A DNA stretch of 64,000 nucleotides from Ignavibacteriales bacterium (GTDB lineage: Bacteria; Bacteroidota; Ignavibacteria; Ignavibacteriales; Ignavibacteriaceae). Shown piece after piece: positions 8,729-18,079 of this stretch. The position numbers were made by a program, and so were the translations under genes. The stretch lies in NCBI GenBank assembly GCA_016700155.1, contig CP065001.1, positions 2,852,001-2,916,000 on the forward strand, written 5' to 3'. The notes under the pieces were generated by a model. That model was given only the letters and a program-made list of their open reading frames with translations. It ran no database searches and was not told the DNA's origin. The first letter of the stretch is position 1. Every line of letters begins with the position of its first letter.

Positions 8729-11095
8729 TTATTTTATTAAAACCATCTTTCTTGTTTCAACAAACCCTGCCTTGCCGTCAGTCAGGTCCCCAACCTTTAG
8801 CTGATAATAATATACCCCACTTGCTAGTTGCGATGCATCAAACTCAACTTCATAACTACCAGCATTTTTATACTCATTGATAAGTGTTGCAACTTCTCTT
8901 CCAAGTACATCATAAACTTTTAATGTTTGATGACTGCCGACTGGTGACTGCCAACTTATTTTTGTGCTTGGGTTGAATGGGTTTGGGTAGTTTTGGAAGA
9001 GAGAGAATTTTATCGGTGCTATAATTACTTCAACTATATCCGAGTACTTATAACTTCCATCAAAGTCTACTTGTTTTAATCGGTAGAACAGTTTTGGAAC
9101 ATTTATTCCGTTAATATCATCTGTGAAGGAATAGTTTTGTTGCTCTGTTGCTGTGCCTCTGCCTTCTATGAATCCTATCCTTAACCAATCAGTTTTATTT
9201 GTGCTGCGTTCTATTTCAAAGCCTTGAATATTTATCTCTGAAGTTGTAGCCCAGATTAGCTTAACACAATTGTTTGAATAAAAAGTAGTAAATGAAGTTA
9301 GTTCTACTGGAGTTGGGGCAGCATTTAGTGTTTTAATAATGACTCCACCTGAACCACAAGCAAATCCCTTTGACTCGTTAATAAATAAGATTCCGTATAA
9401 ATTATTATTTGTAACTTTTTCATTAAGTATTGAATAAAACGGGATCCAACTATTCCCCCCATTTATTGTTTTAAAGATTGAACCGTTTCTTCCACATGCC
9501 CAGCCCATATTGTTATTAATAAAATTTATATCATAAATATAGTCTGCAGCACCCGTATATGACCAGTTAACGCCTCCATTCGTTGTTTTATAAATTCCAG
9601 GTGATGCACCAGAATATCCTTTCAAAGAATCGATAAAAAAAATTGAAGAGACAGAAGTTGGAAGCGTCGCGACTTGAGTCCATACATCTCCTTGATTAGT
9701 TGATCTATAAAGGTTTCTGGAAGTATTGGATATCCAGATTAAATTAGAATTTATTATAAAAACATCATAAAATGCAGTGGAACCAGTAGTTCGATTAAGC
9801 CAAGTAAGCCCGCCATTGGTTGTTTTAATAATTGTTCCATAGTCGCCAATAGCAATACCAAAATCAGAATTATAAAAATCAACTTTCCAAAGATCCATGC
9901 TTACCGGGGCTTGTTGTGTCTGCCAATTACTTCCACCATTCGTTGTATGTAAAATTGTTCCATTTAATCCGACTGCCCAACCATTATTTGGATCTATAAA
10001 ATCAACCGAATAAAGATCATTGCTATCTCCGCTATTTTGAGCTATCCAATTTTCACCAGAATCGGGTGAATGAAGCACAACACCTTTATCGCCTACAATC
10101 CAAAACAAATTATGATTTACTTTTGACATGCCTCTTAAACTTGATATTGTAATATGGTTACTTTTTTCATTCCAAGTTGCTCCCGCATCCGTAGAGATTA
10201 AGATAAGACCAAAATTCCCAACCACGTAAACATTGTTATTAATCGATTTAATTGTTTTTAAATAAATATTTTCATCATAGGTAATTGCTGACCAATTATT
10301 TCCGCCATCCGTTGTTTTAATAATCTTTCCCAAATGGCTAATTGTTATAAAATTATTTTCGTCTAGGCAGGTCACTGATGTTAAATAATCAGAAAAACCA
10401 CAGTTTAAAAAAAACCACGAATCCCCACCATCGATTGTTTTGAGTATTACACCATTTTCGCCAACAACAATTCCCACTTGTTCACCAACTAAATTAACTG
10501 AGTTAAGCTCAAAAGTTGTATTGCTAATCTTTTGACTCCAATTAATTCCGCCGTTAGTGGTTTTAATAATAGTACCGTTTTCACCAACAGCAATCCCAAT
10601 TAGATCATTAATAAAAGAAGCTGAATTAAGTGACTGATTCGTATTGCTGTTTTGGGGATTCCAATTTATTCCTCGATTTGATGTTATAAGAATACTACCA
10701 TCATCGCCAAAAATATATCCAATATTGTAACTAGAAAATAATATTGCATTTTTCCATTGGTTAAAAGAATTAAGAATACTCCAATTTGTCCCGCCATCTG
10801 TTGTTTTATAAAAATCTCCATATGTACCCAGGGCATATCCAAGATCCTTATCAGCAAACGCGACTGGACCCATTCGATTAGTATAACTGGTGAAATGCTT
10901 AATACTCCATTCATTACCTTTATTAGAAGTTTTCATGACTGTACCGGAATAACCAACAATTAAAAATGAGTCCGCATTAAAAAGGTGCATATCCAAAAGA
11001 AAGTTTCCCTGGGGTTTTGGATTAACCCATAGCCATTGAGCTTGTACTTGTGATATGCAAAGTAAAAAAAGTATAACCCGTAGAATCGGTTTCAT
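8729..11095 (-). CDS. Large secreted YCF48/BNR-repeat protein with T9SS sorting domain
   Basis: 788 residues. Signal peptide to about residue 19 (ending VQAQ), roughly a dozen repeats of the form IIKTTNGGINWS or ILHTTNGGSNWQ separated by GWAVG/GIAVG strands, enough for one large or two stacked beta-propellers, then the same module and sorting domain as the downstream neighbour. The C-terminal DNA is almost identical to that of the genes at 7184 and 13694. No catalytic motif seen. Confidence 0.88.
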   Translation of the reverse strand: MKPILRVILFLLCISQVQAQWLWVNPKPQGNFLLDMHLFNADSFLIVGYSGTVMKTSNKGNEWSIKHFTSYTNRMGPVAFADKDLGYALGTYGDFYKTTDGGTNWSILNSFNQWKNAILFSSYNIGYIFGDDGSILITSNRGINWNPQNSNTNQSLNSASFINDLIGIAVGENGTIIKTTNGGINWSQKISNTTFELNSVNLVGEQVGIVVGENGVILKTIDGGDSWFFLNCGFSDYLTSVTCLDENNFITISHLGKIIKTTDGGNNWSAITYDENIYLKTIKSINNNVYVVGNFGLILISTDAGATWNEKSNHITISSLRGMSKVNHNLFWIVGDKGVVLHSPDSGENWIAQNSGDSNDLYSVDFIDPNNGWAVGLNGTILHTTNGGSNWQTQQAPVSMDLWKVDFYNSDFGIAIGDYGTIIKTTNGGLTWLNRTTGSTAFYDVFIINSNLIWISNTSRNLYRSTNQGDVWTQVATLPTSVSSIFFIDSLKGYSGASPGIYKTTNGGVNWSYTGAADYIYDINFINNNMGWACGRNGSIFKTINGGNSWIPFYSILNEKVTNNNLYGILFINESKGFACGSGGVIIKTLNAAPTPVELTSFTTFYSNNCVKLIWATTSEINIQGFEIERSTNKTDWLRIGFIEGRGTATEQQNYSFTDDINGINVPKLFYRLKQVDFDGSYKYSDIVEVIIAPIKFSLFQNYPNPFNPSTKISWQSPVGSHQTLKVYDVLGREVATLINEYKNAGSYEVEFDASQLASGVYYYQLKVGDLTDGKAGFVETRKMVLIK

Positions 11096-11181
11096 ATGTT
11101 TTCCCTTAAAATGTTAAAGTATATTCTTCAATGTTTTATTTTTAGATATAACATCAACATTGCATTGAATCCCTGATAATT

Positions 11182-13680
11182 TTATTTCACCACCATCATT
11201 TTTTTTGTCTCAGAAAATTTTTCAGTTCGCAATTGATAATAATATACCCCGCTTGCCAACTGAGATGCATCAAACTCAACTTCATAACTACCAGCATCTC
11301 TGTATTCATTTACAAGTGTTGCAACTTCTCTTCCCAGCACATCATAAACTTTTAAAGTTTGATGACTGCCTACTGGTGACTGCCAACTTATATTAGTGCT
11401 CGGGTTGAATGGGTTTGGATAGTTTTGGGAAAGAGAAAATTTTAACGGTGCTACAGTTACTTCAACTATATCTGTGAATTCATAACTTCCATCATAGTCC
11501 ATTTGCTTTAATCTGTAATAAAGCTTTGAAATATTTATTCCATTAACATCATCAGTGTAAGAATAATTTTGCTGTTCTGTTGTTGTCCCCTGGCCTTCTT
11601 TGAATCCAATTTTTATCCAATCAGTTTTATTTGTACTGCGCTCAATTTCAAAACCTTGGTTATTTAACTCTGAGGCGGTTGACCAGTTAAGCTGAACGCT
11701 ACCATTTGAATAAACAGCAATGAATGAACTCATTTCAACCGGGGTAAACCAATGACTTGAATATAAAATAGTTCCTTTGTCTCCAGCTGCCCAGGCATTA
11801 GAACCATTTGGATATACAAAATTTATGGATTCTAATTGAACGGGAGTTCCAATAAATACCCAGGAGTTGCCACCGTCATGAGTTTCCATTATCAATGGAC
11901 TATTGTCAATCTTTTTTCGACCGTAAATTCCAATGTGAATCGGACTCATCATAACTATAGAGTTAAAATCATATTCACTCGAAGCATTTACCTGAGACCA
12001 GGAGATACCTGCATCTTCAGATCTCATTATTAATCCGTCTTTACCGACCAGCCAAATTGTGGTTAACGAATAAAATAATATAGATTTTATTTCCTTATTG
12101 ATATTAAGCGGAATTTGTACCCAGTTATTTCCGGAGTCTGTGCTTCGTAATAAAAGTCCATTTGCCCCTCCTATGAAACCAAGCTGTGTACCAAACTTAA
12201 TTGTGTTAAGCTCTTCATTAATAATTGAAGAATGTTCAGCCCAAGAGTTTCCTCCATCGGTGGTTCTTACTATAGTTCCCTGTCCACCGACAGCTATTCC
12301 ATTGTTAGCATCTACAAAGGAAATGTCATTAATTATACTGCCAATTGAACTGTATTTTTCCTCGAGGTTGTTCCCCTGGTTATCACACTTATAAATTAGT
12401 GATTTGCCCCCGTTCGAATAATCATATCCCCCAATAAAAATCTCTGTGTTGTTTTTTGCTGATATACATTTGAGTTTTTTATTCTCATAAATTGATTTTA
12501 CTCTCCACAGCGGATGATAACCTATAACAGCACTTTCAATTTGCATTGTTTGCGGATTTTCTTTCCATCCAACCGCAAATGGCTTACCTCCAAGCACATT
12601 AATAATACTTTCAAGATTATGAGTTGGACCAATCGCGACTTTTTCCCAACTGTTTCCCAAATCAGTTATTTTAAAAACATAATTATCCAGTGTGAGGAAT
12701 ATTTTGTTAGGATTAATAATGTTTATCATTGCTGACCCGCCGTATAACCCGTGACCAGGAATTGTCATCACATTCCAACTGGAACCAGAATTTGTTGAAA
12801 CGTAAAACGAAGTAATATTCAAACTATAATCAAAAGCTGCTGCAGCTACAATGGAGTCCCTAGCTTCCACTAAATTGACTGGGTTGATTACAGAGAGAGT
12901 TGATAAATTTGACCAGGATACTCCACCATCAGTTGTTTTCATTAAAACTCTGCCCAATGAAATATGATTGATAGTTATATAACCATTCAACTCATCAATA
13001 AAACTAACAGATTCTACCAACCCACTCCAGTCAGCTACAAAATTCCATGTTTGTCCATCTGTCGTTTTATATAGTTCCGATGCTCCAACCTGCGCTCTTA
13101 AGAAAAAGCCCTTGTTTTCATCAAAAAAGAATGGCCAGCTTTCAAACCAACTCTGTAAATTTGAAATTTTAAACCAGTTTGTTCCGCCATCTGTGGTTTT
13201 ATATAATTTGCTATAATCACTAATCCATCCAACTTTGCCATTAATAAAAAAAGAGTTTTTGAAAATACCTCCGCTGAAAGAATAAACATTATTCCAGTTT
13301 GATCCTCCATCTGTAGTCTTCCATATTTTCCATCCAAAAGTATTGCGTATTCTATAAAAATAATAACCGGTATCTGCATCAGTAAAAATAAATGGTCTTT
13401 GCCGTGGGAACTCAAATACTCCTGCTTCAAGCTGGTGGATACAATCCCATGTCTTTCCTCCATCAATTGTTTTAAACAAAGCATTATTTTCAAAAAGTTG
13501 ATAGTGATTAGAGTGCGGCATTATCCAGCCAATACTATCATTTATAAATTGAATATGCGATCCTTCATATAACTCATAAGGATTAAAGTCTTTCCACCCA
13601 TATGTTAATTGAGGAAAAATTTTGTCAGTGCAACCAATAAAAATTAAGGTTGTAGCAATTATGTTCAGCAATGCTTTCAT
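11182..13680 (-). CDS. Secreted YCF48/BNR-repeat protein with T9SS sorting domain
   Basis: 832 residues from the ATG at 13680, which has a strong AAGGAGGG ribosome site 5 nt upstream; the TTG at 13683 is a less likely start. The N-terminus (MKALLNIIATTLIFIGCTDK) is a signal peptide with a cysteine that could make it a lipoprotein, unusual for T9SS cargo. Many KTTDGGKTW / RTTDGGNSW propeller repeats follow, then the shared WSTASELNNQGFEIERST module and a sorting domain ending SETKKMMVVK. Function unknown. Confidence 0.87.
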   Translation of the reverse strand: MKALLNIIATTLIFIGCTDKIFPQLTYGWKDFNPYELYEGSHIQFINDSIGWIMPHSNHYQLFENNALFKTIDGGKTWDCIHQLEAGVFEFPRQRPFIFTDADTGYYFYRIRNTFGWKIWKTTDGGSNWNNVYSFSGGIFKNSFFINGKVGWISDYSKLYKTTDGGTNWFKISNLQSWFESWPFFFDENKGFFLRAQVGASELYKTTDGQTWNFVADWSGLVESVSFIDELNGYITINHISLGRVLMKTTDGGVSWSNLSTLSVINPVNLVEARDSIVAAAAFDYSLNITSFYVSTNSGSSWNVMTIPGHGLYGGSAMINIINPNKIFLTLDNYVFKITDLGNSWEKVAIGPTHNLESIINVLGGKPFAVGWKENPQTMQIESAVIGYHPLWRVKSIYENKKLKCISAKNNTEIFIGGYDYSNGGKSLIYKCDNQGNNLEEKYSSIGSIINDISFVDANNGIAVGGQGTIVRTTDGGNSWAEHSSIINEELNTIKFGTQLGFIGGANGLLLRSTDSGNNWVQIPLNINKEIKSILFYSLTTIWLVGKDGLIMRSEDAGISWSQVNASSEYDFNSIVMMSPIHIGIYGRKKIDNSPLIMETHDGGNSWVFIGTPVQLESINFVYPNGSNAWAAGDKGTILYSSHWFTPVEMSSFIAVYSNGSVQLNWSTASELNNQGFEIERSTNKTDWIKIGFKEGQGTTTEQQNYSYTDDVNGINISKLYYRLKQMDYDGSYEFTDIVEVTVAPLKFSLSQNYPNPFNPSTNISWQSPVGSHQTLKVYDVLGREVATLVNEYRDAGSYEVEFDASQLASGVYYYQLRTEKFSETKKMMVVK

Positions 13681-13693
13681 CAATCCCTCCTTG

Positions 13694-16234
13694 TTATTTT
13701 ATCACCATCATTTTTTTCGTTTCAACAAACCCTGCCTTGCCGTCAGGCTGGTCCCCAACCTTCAACTGATAATAATATACCCCGCTTGCCAACTTAGATG
13801 CATCAAACTCAACTTCATAACTGCCTGCATCTCTGTACTCATTAACAAGCGTTGCAACTTCTCTTCCAAGTACATCATAAACTTTTAATGTTTGATGACT
13901 GCCGACTGGTGACTGCCAGCTTATCTTCGTGCTTGGATTAAATGGGTTGGGGTAGTTTTGGGAGAGAGAAAATTTCATTGGTGATACAGTTACTTCTACA
14001 ATCTCTGAGTATTCATAACTTCCATCAAAGTCTATTTGTTTTAAGCGGTAATAAAGTTTTGGAACATTTATTCCGTTAATATCATCTGTGAAGGAATAGT
14101 TTTGTTGTTCTGTGGTTGTGCCCTGACCTGATATGAATCCTTTCTTTATCCAATCAGTTTTATTTGTGCTGCGTTCTATTTCAAAGCCCTGATTATTTAA
14201 TTCGGATGCGGTTGACCAGATCAAATCTATTTTACTAAGAGATTGACTACCCGAAAAAATGATAAACTCTACAGGAATCACACCTCTTATTGAGCGCCAA
14301 TTTGAATACCCGGCAGATCCATAAGTATTGTAAGATGCAACACGATATGTATAATAATCATCTGTCGAAGTAGTAGTATCAATATAGGAAACTGAATTTG
14401 AGTCAACGGAATCAATTATTATAAATTCATTGGTGCTTAATGAATCGCCAAGTTTTCTTTCGATATTAAAACCTAATTCATTATTTGAATTATCCTTCCA
14501 CGTTAATCTAATTCTACCAATTCCAGCGCCTGAGCTCCATAAATTTGTGGGCCTAAAAGGTGTGCATTCTTCACATTTGATTCCTTTTATTTTTATATTA
14601 TCTATAACCCACCAAAATCCCCAGCTTGGTTGATTAGATTTAAATCTAACTTTGATATTATTTTTACCACCACATAAAACACTTAAGTCAATTATTTCAT
14701 TTGTATTTCTGAGGTTTATTCCTGTTTTACTCCATACTGCAGTCCAGGAATTTCCCGCATTTGTACTTACTTCAATCGTTGATTTATCTAGTGAGTTGTA
14801 AATTGCAATATCATTGTCAAATTCAAGCCACACATAGGTAAATAACGAAAAATCAAAAATTTGATTTAATGTTGCCGTAGTGTGTACTTGAGTACCACCT
14901 GTACCACACACATCAGCATCTGCTGCTAATACTCCACCCTCAGAAGTTGTTGGTAACAAATAATTATTTGGGTACTGATCCACATAATTTGTCCAAATAC
15001 CGTGACCTAAATCATTCACCAATGTCCAATTTGTTGTGCCATTTTCGAATGAATCTTCAAAAACATTAACGATTACAGGATCAATAAAAGTCCCGAATAT
15101 CCAGGTGGAGGAATAATTTTTTCGAGGTAATTGGTTATTTTCAGATGCTATCTTCCAGCAATAAATTTTATTGGCAAATATTTCCTGCGGCTGAAATGCC
15201 GGTACGTTAGGACCATTATAAACTGAATTAATATCCCATATCTCACCGAATGAAAGATTTATACTTGTAGCGTTTGATCCATTTTGCCATTCAAGAAATT
15301 CTAGTGATGTTGGAACATTGAATGTACCGGAGACCGGTATAGGGTCAAAAGCGTTTTCAACTAGAGGAATTGGTTGACATTTTTCAGCAATAGTAAACGC
15401 TTCAACTACGTGTGGTCCCCAACTATGAATTAAATTAGAGTGACCTGTCAAGGGATCAAGGGTTCTTAATTGAGCATACTCCCAATAGGTATCATAGGTG
15501 CTAATATAAATTATACCTGTTTTCCTATCTACATCCATTCCTTGGCTCCAATTCGAAGAGGGAAATCCGAGTTGTCCAATATAATTGGTTTCAAGTGTTT
15601 CAAGATTTAACTTGTATACAGCGCTTGTTAAAACATCATAGGTATAACAACTACCATCACAGGTAATGGCAAGATCAGCAAAAATTCCGTCGACATTTAT
15701 TTCACCGATATAATTTGTATTGCCGGTTCCTATATTAATTTGGTATATATGATTCTTAAAAGAAGTATCTGCTCTTGTTAAAAGAAAATATTTTCCTGTA
15801 AATGAATTATATGCTAATCCTCGAGCTCTTTGATCTGCGGTGATTCCCTGGATACTGGCGATCACCGTGGGTCCCGGTGATGGATAACTTATTGAATCTA
15901 ATCTGTAGATTCTATCACTTACTAGGTAGTATTGATTATCCCCACCCAAACACATACCTCCGGCTCTTGGGGCTAAAATTGGATAAGGAGGAAACGATAA
16001 ATTGGATAGTGGGTATCCCGTAGAGATGGGGAATGTGACAAATCGGTTATTATATGTTCCATAAGCAAACGTTTGAAAATTTTCCGCAGAATTCAATTCA
16101 ATATTTAAATTCTGACCACTATTAAATTTATTTAGCATATCTATTGAATCTGTCTGACCTAAAACCATTGCTGAAAGAACTATCAAGTAAATGATTATGA
16201 GTTTATTATCAATTATTTTCAATTTATTCACCAT
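13694..16234 (-). CDS. Secreted multidomain protein (propeller-like, jelly-roll, fibronectin III) with T9SS sorting domain
   Basis: About 846 residues from the ATG at 16234, which overlaps the TGA of the upstream gene by one base and so suggests translational coupling. After a signal peptide the first ~270 residues look like a PQQ/DUF4394-type propeller (AGGMCLGGDNQYYLVSDRIY, LAITCDGSCYTYD). Then comes a MAM/choice-of-anchor-like segment (FEDSFENGTTNW ... WVIDNIKIKG), a fibronectin III-like domain (RPTNLWSSGAGIGRIRLTWKD), and the same FEIERSTNKTDW module and sorting domain as its neighbours. Unlike them it lacks YCF48 repeats, so the constant C-terminus has been joined to a different N-terminal half. 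Confidence 0.85.
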   Translation of the reverse strand: MVNKLKIIDNKLIIIYLIVLSAMVLGQTDSIDMLNKFNSGQNLNIELNSAENFQTFAYGTYNNRFVTFPISTGYPLSNLSFPPYPILAPRAGGMCLGGDNQYYLVSDRIYRLDSISYPSPGPTVIASIQGITADQRARGLAYNSFTGKYFLLTRADTSFKNHIYQINIGTGNTNYIGEINVDGIFADLAITCDGSCYTYDVLTSAVYKLNLETLETNYIGQLGFPSSNWSQGMDVDRKTGIIYISTYDTYWEYAQLRTLDPLTGHSNLIHSWGPHVVEAFTIAEKCQPIPLVENAFDPIPVSGTFNVPTSLEFLEWQNGSNATSINLSFGEIWDINSVYNGPNVPAFQPQEIFANKIYCWKIASENNQLPRKNYSSTWIFGTFIDPVIVNVFEDSFENGTTNWTLVNDLGHGIWTNYVDQYPNNYLLPTTSEGGVLAADADVCGTGGTQVHTTATLNQIFDFSLFTYVWLEFDNDIAIYNSLDKSTIEVSTNAGNSWTAVWSKTGINLRNTNEIIDLSVLCGGKNNIKVRFKSNQPSWGFWWVIDNIKIKGIKCEECTPFRPTNLWSSGAGIGRIRLTWKDNSNNELGFNIERKLGDSLSTNEFIIIDSVDSNSVSYIDTTTSTDDYYTYRVASYNTYGSAGYSNWRSIRGVIPVEFIIFSGSQSLSKIDLIWSTASELNNQGFEIERSTNKTDWIKKGFISGQGTTTEQQNYSFTDDINGINVPKLYYRLKQIDFDGSYEYSEIVEVTVSPMKFSLSQNYPNPFNPSTKISWQSPVGSHQTLKVYDVLGREVATLVNEYRDAGSYEVEFDASKLASGVYYYQLKVGDQPDGKAGFVETKKMMVIK

Positions 16235-18063
16235 CACTTTATTAAAATCATTTTTCTGATCTCAACAAACTCCCCAACCTTTAACTGGTAATAATAAATC
16301 CCACTTGCCAAATGCGTTCCATCAAACTCTATTTCATAACTGCCTGCATCTTTATACTCATTCACAGGGGTTGCAACTTCTCTTCCCAGCACATCATAAA
16401 CTTTTAATGTTTGATGACTGCCGACTGGCGACTGCCAACTGATTATTGTCCTCGGGTTAAAAGGGTTTGGATAGTTTTGTTCTAACTTAAATTCAGTTGG
16501 TATCAGATCAGGGTCATCATCAATACCTACTACGAATGTTGTATCACCGTAAACAACACCATCAATAATCGCCCCCTTAAGTAAATTTTCTCCGCCTCCA
16601 AATTCATTAAACAAAGTCGAGGCAAGTCCTAACCCTTTAACTAATGTATGCTGGCAGGTACATGGGGCATATTCAAAATAAAATCTCATTGTGCGTAGTG
16701 TATCCCAAAACTGCGATTGTAGTTCATCCTGCAAAATGTAGTAGGGCTGCCCCTGATTCATCGGGTTATAAATCGTATCTCCGACTTCAGCATTTAAATT
16801 ATAGAAAGGAAAATCCTGATTCAGTGTTTCCCAATATCTGTAAATGCTTCCTGTTATCGAATCTATCCTTAATAACATTTTTTGTTCGAAGACAATTTGG
16901 TTGCCTAAGTCATTTTCTAAAATGAAATATGGTTTAGTGTTTATTATTGTATCTCTTGTTACTTCCATTGTCCTGGTTCCAAGAAACTCATAAATTGGTG
17001 GACCGCCCCCTGTATATGATATTGAGTAGCTATTATAAACCCATTTGTTACGAACAGTAAGTGGAAACCAGGAGAATAAATCCGGTGTGACGGGTAAACT
17101 CTTAACAATAGTTATTTCAGAAGGAGTAATTTTATAAATCACATACGGCGTTGCGGCGTAAAGGATTTCATTTCCAGGTTTCTTATAAAGACCAACTATT
17201 TTGCTTATTAATGTTTTGTACAAGGTGAACGTATTTCCATTATCTACTGACTTATAGATCTTCTTACAGTCTGCGAGGTAAATTACACCTGATTGTACCG
17301 GATCAATTGTGATGAATATCGGGTTTTCACTTTGATAGGTTTTTGTCCAAGTAAACGCATCGCCTTTATTATTAGAAACATAACATGCATAACCACCATA
17401 AGTTTTATTTACCCTGTAAACATGATACTGATTTACATCGTAGAGAATTTTTGTATAGTCATCGAAGAAAACTTTAGATGTATCAACCAGCGCACCCCCT
17501 TTAACAAACCTGTTTTCAAAATCATACCCAAAGAATATATTATCATCGTACTCGGTTAGATTAAAAAATTCATAATCAGTAAGTAGAAGAATAGAATCTT
17601 CAGGAAATGTAAATCCGCCGTCAAAACTCCGTCTTATTGCATCTCCGACAAATGCAAAAACTTTAAGTGGATTTTGTTTCGATATATCAACCCGATAATA
17701 TCCACCCATCCCGCTATATACGACAGTATCGTTCTTTGCTATGTATGAATGGTTATCAGGAAAAATTGTATAACCGACATTCATAAAATTTTCCGCATCG
17801 TTCGGGAAGAATTCAAAATCAAGAACGGCTTTTGCATTTTCTCCACCAGGCAAAGAGTGGTAGTGAGCATCCATTATAAAAGTTTCTGTCCCGGAGTTAA
17901 CTTCGTATTTGTAAACCGGACTGTATCGAAATCCCTGCTCACCAAGCCGGTAAATAAGAAGCGTGTTCCCCTGCTGGTCTTCTACTCCATCCAATGAGTG
18001 AAATGTTTGAGCAGGTAGTGATGTTACAATGAACAAAACGAGTGCAGCAATTAATCTTTTCAT
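16234..18063 (-). CDS. Secreted protein with T9SS sorting domain, paralogue of the next upstream gene
   Basis: 609 residues with a signal peptide (MKRLIAALVLFIVTSLPAQ) followed by FHSLDGVEDQQGNTLLIYR, a start shared with the gene at 18080. The middle has weak propeller-like strands (RRSFDGGFTFPEDS, YKSVDNGNTF). A linker GIDDDPDLIPTEFKLEQNYP joins directly to the sorting domain; the FEIERST module of other cargo genes is absent. Probably arose by tandem duplication with the 18080 gene, 16 bp away. Role unknown. Confidence 0.84.
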   Translation of the reverse strand: MKRLIAALVLFIVTSLPAQTFHSLDGVEDQQGNTLLIYRLGEQGFRYSPVYKYEVNSGTETFIMDAHYHSLPGGENAKAVLDFEFFPNDAENFMNVGYTIFPDNHSYIAKNDTVVYSGMGGYYRVDISKQNPLKVFAFVGDAIRRSFDGGFTFPEDSILLLTDYEFFNLTEYDDNIFFGYDFENRFVKGGALVDTSKVFFDDYTKILYDVNQYHVYRVNKTYGGYACYVSNNKGDAFTWTKTYQSENPIFITIDPVQSGVIYLADCKKIYKSVDNGNTFTLYKTLISKIVGLYKKPGNEILYAATPYVIYKITPSEITIVKSLPVTPDLFSWFPLTVRNKWVYNSYSISYTGGGPPIYEFLGTRTMEVTRDTIINTKPYFILENDLGNQIVFEQKMLLRIDSITGSIYRYWETLNQDFPFYNLNAEVGDTIYNPMNQGQPYYILQDELQSQFWDTLRTMRFYFEYAPCTCQHTLVKGLGLASTLFNEFGGGENLLKGAIIDGVVYGDTTFVVGIDDDPDLIPTEFKLEQNYPNPFNPRTIISWQSPVGSHQTLKVYDVLGREVATPVNEYKDAGSYEIEFDGTHLASGIYYYQLKVGEFVEIRKMILIK

Positions 18064-18079
18064 TTTAACCCCTATAATG

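Noticed and set aside
8421..8804. 127-aa plus-strand reading frame opposite two T9SS genes
   Set aside because: Shadow of the minus-strand coding sequences; spans two genes and has no ribosome site or family.
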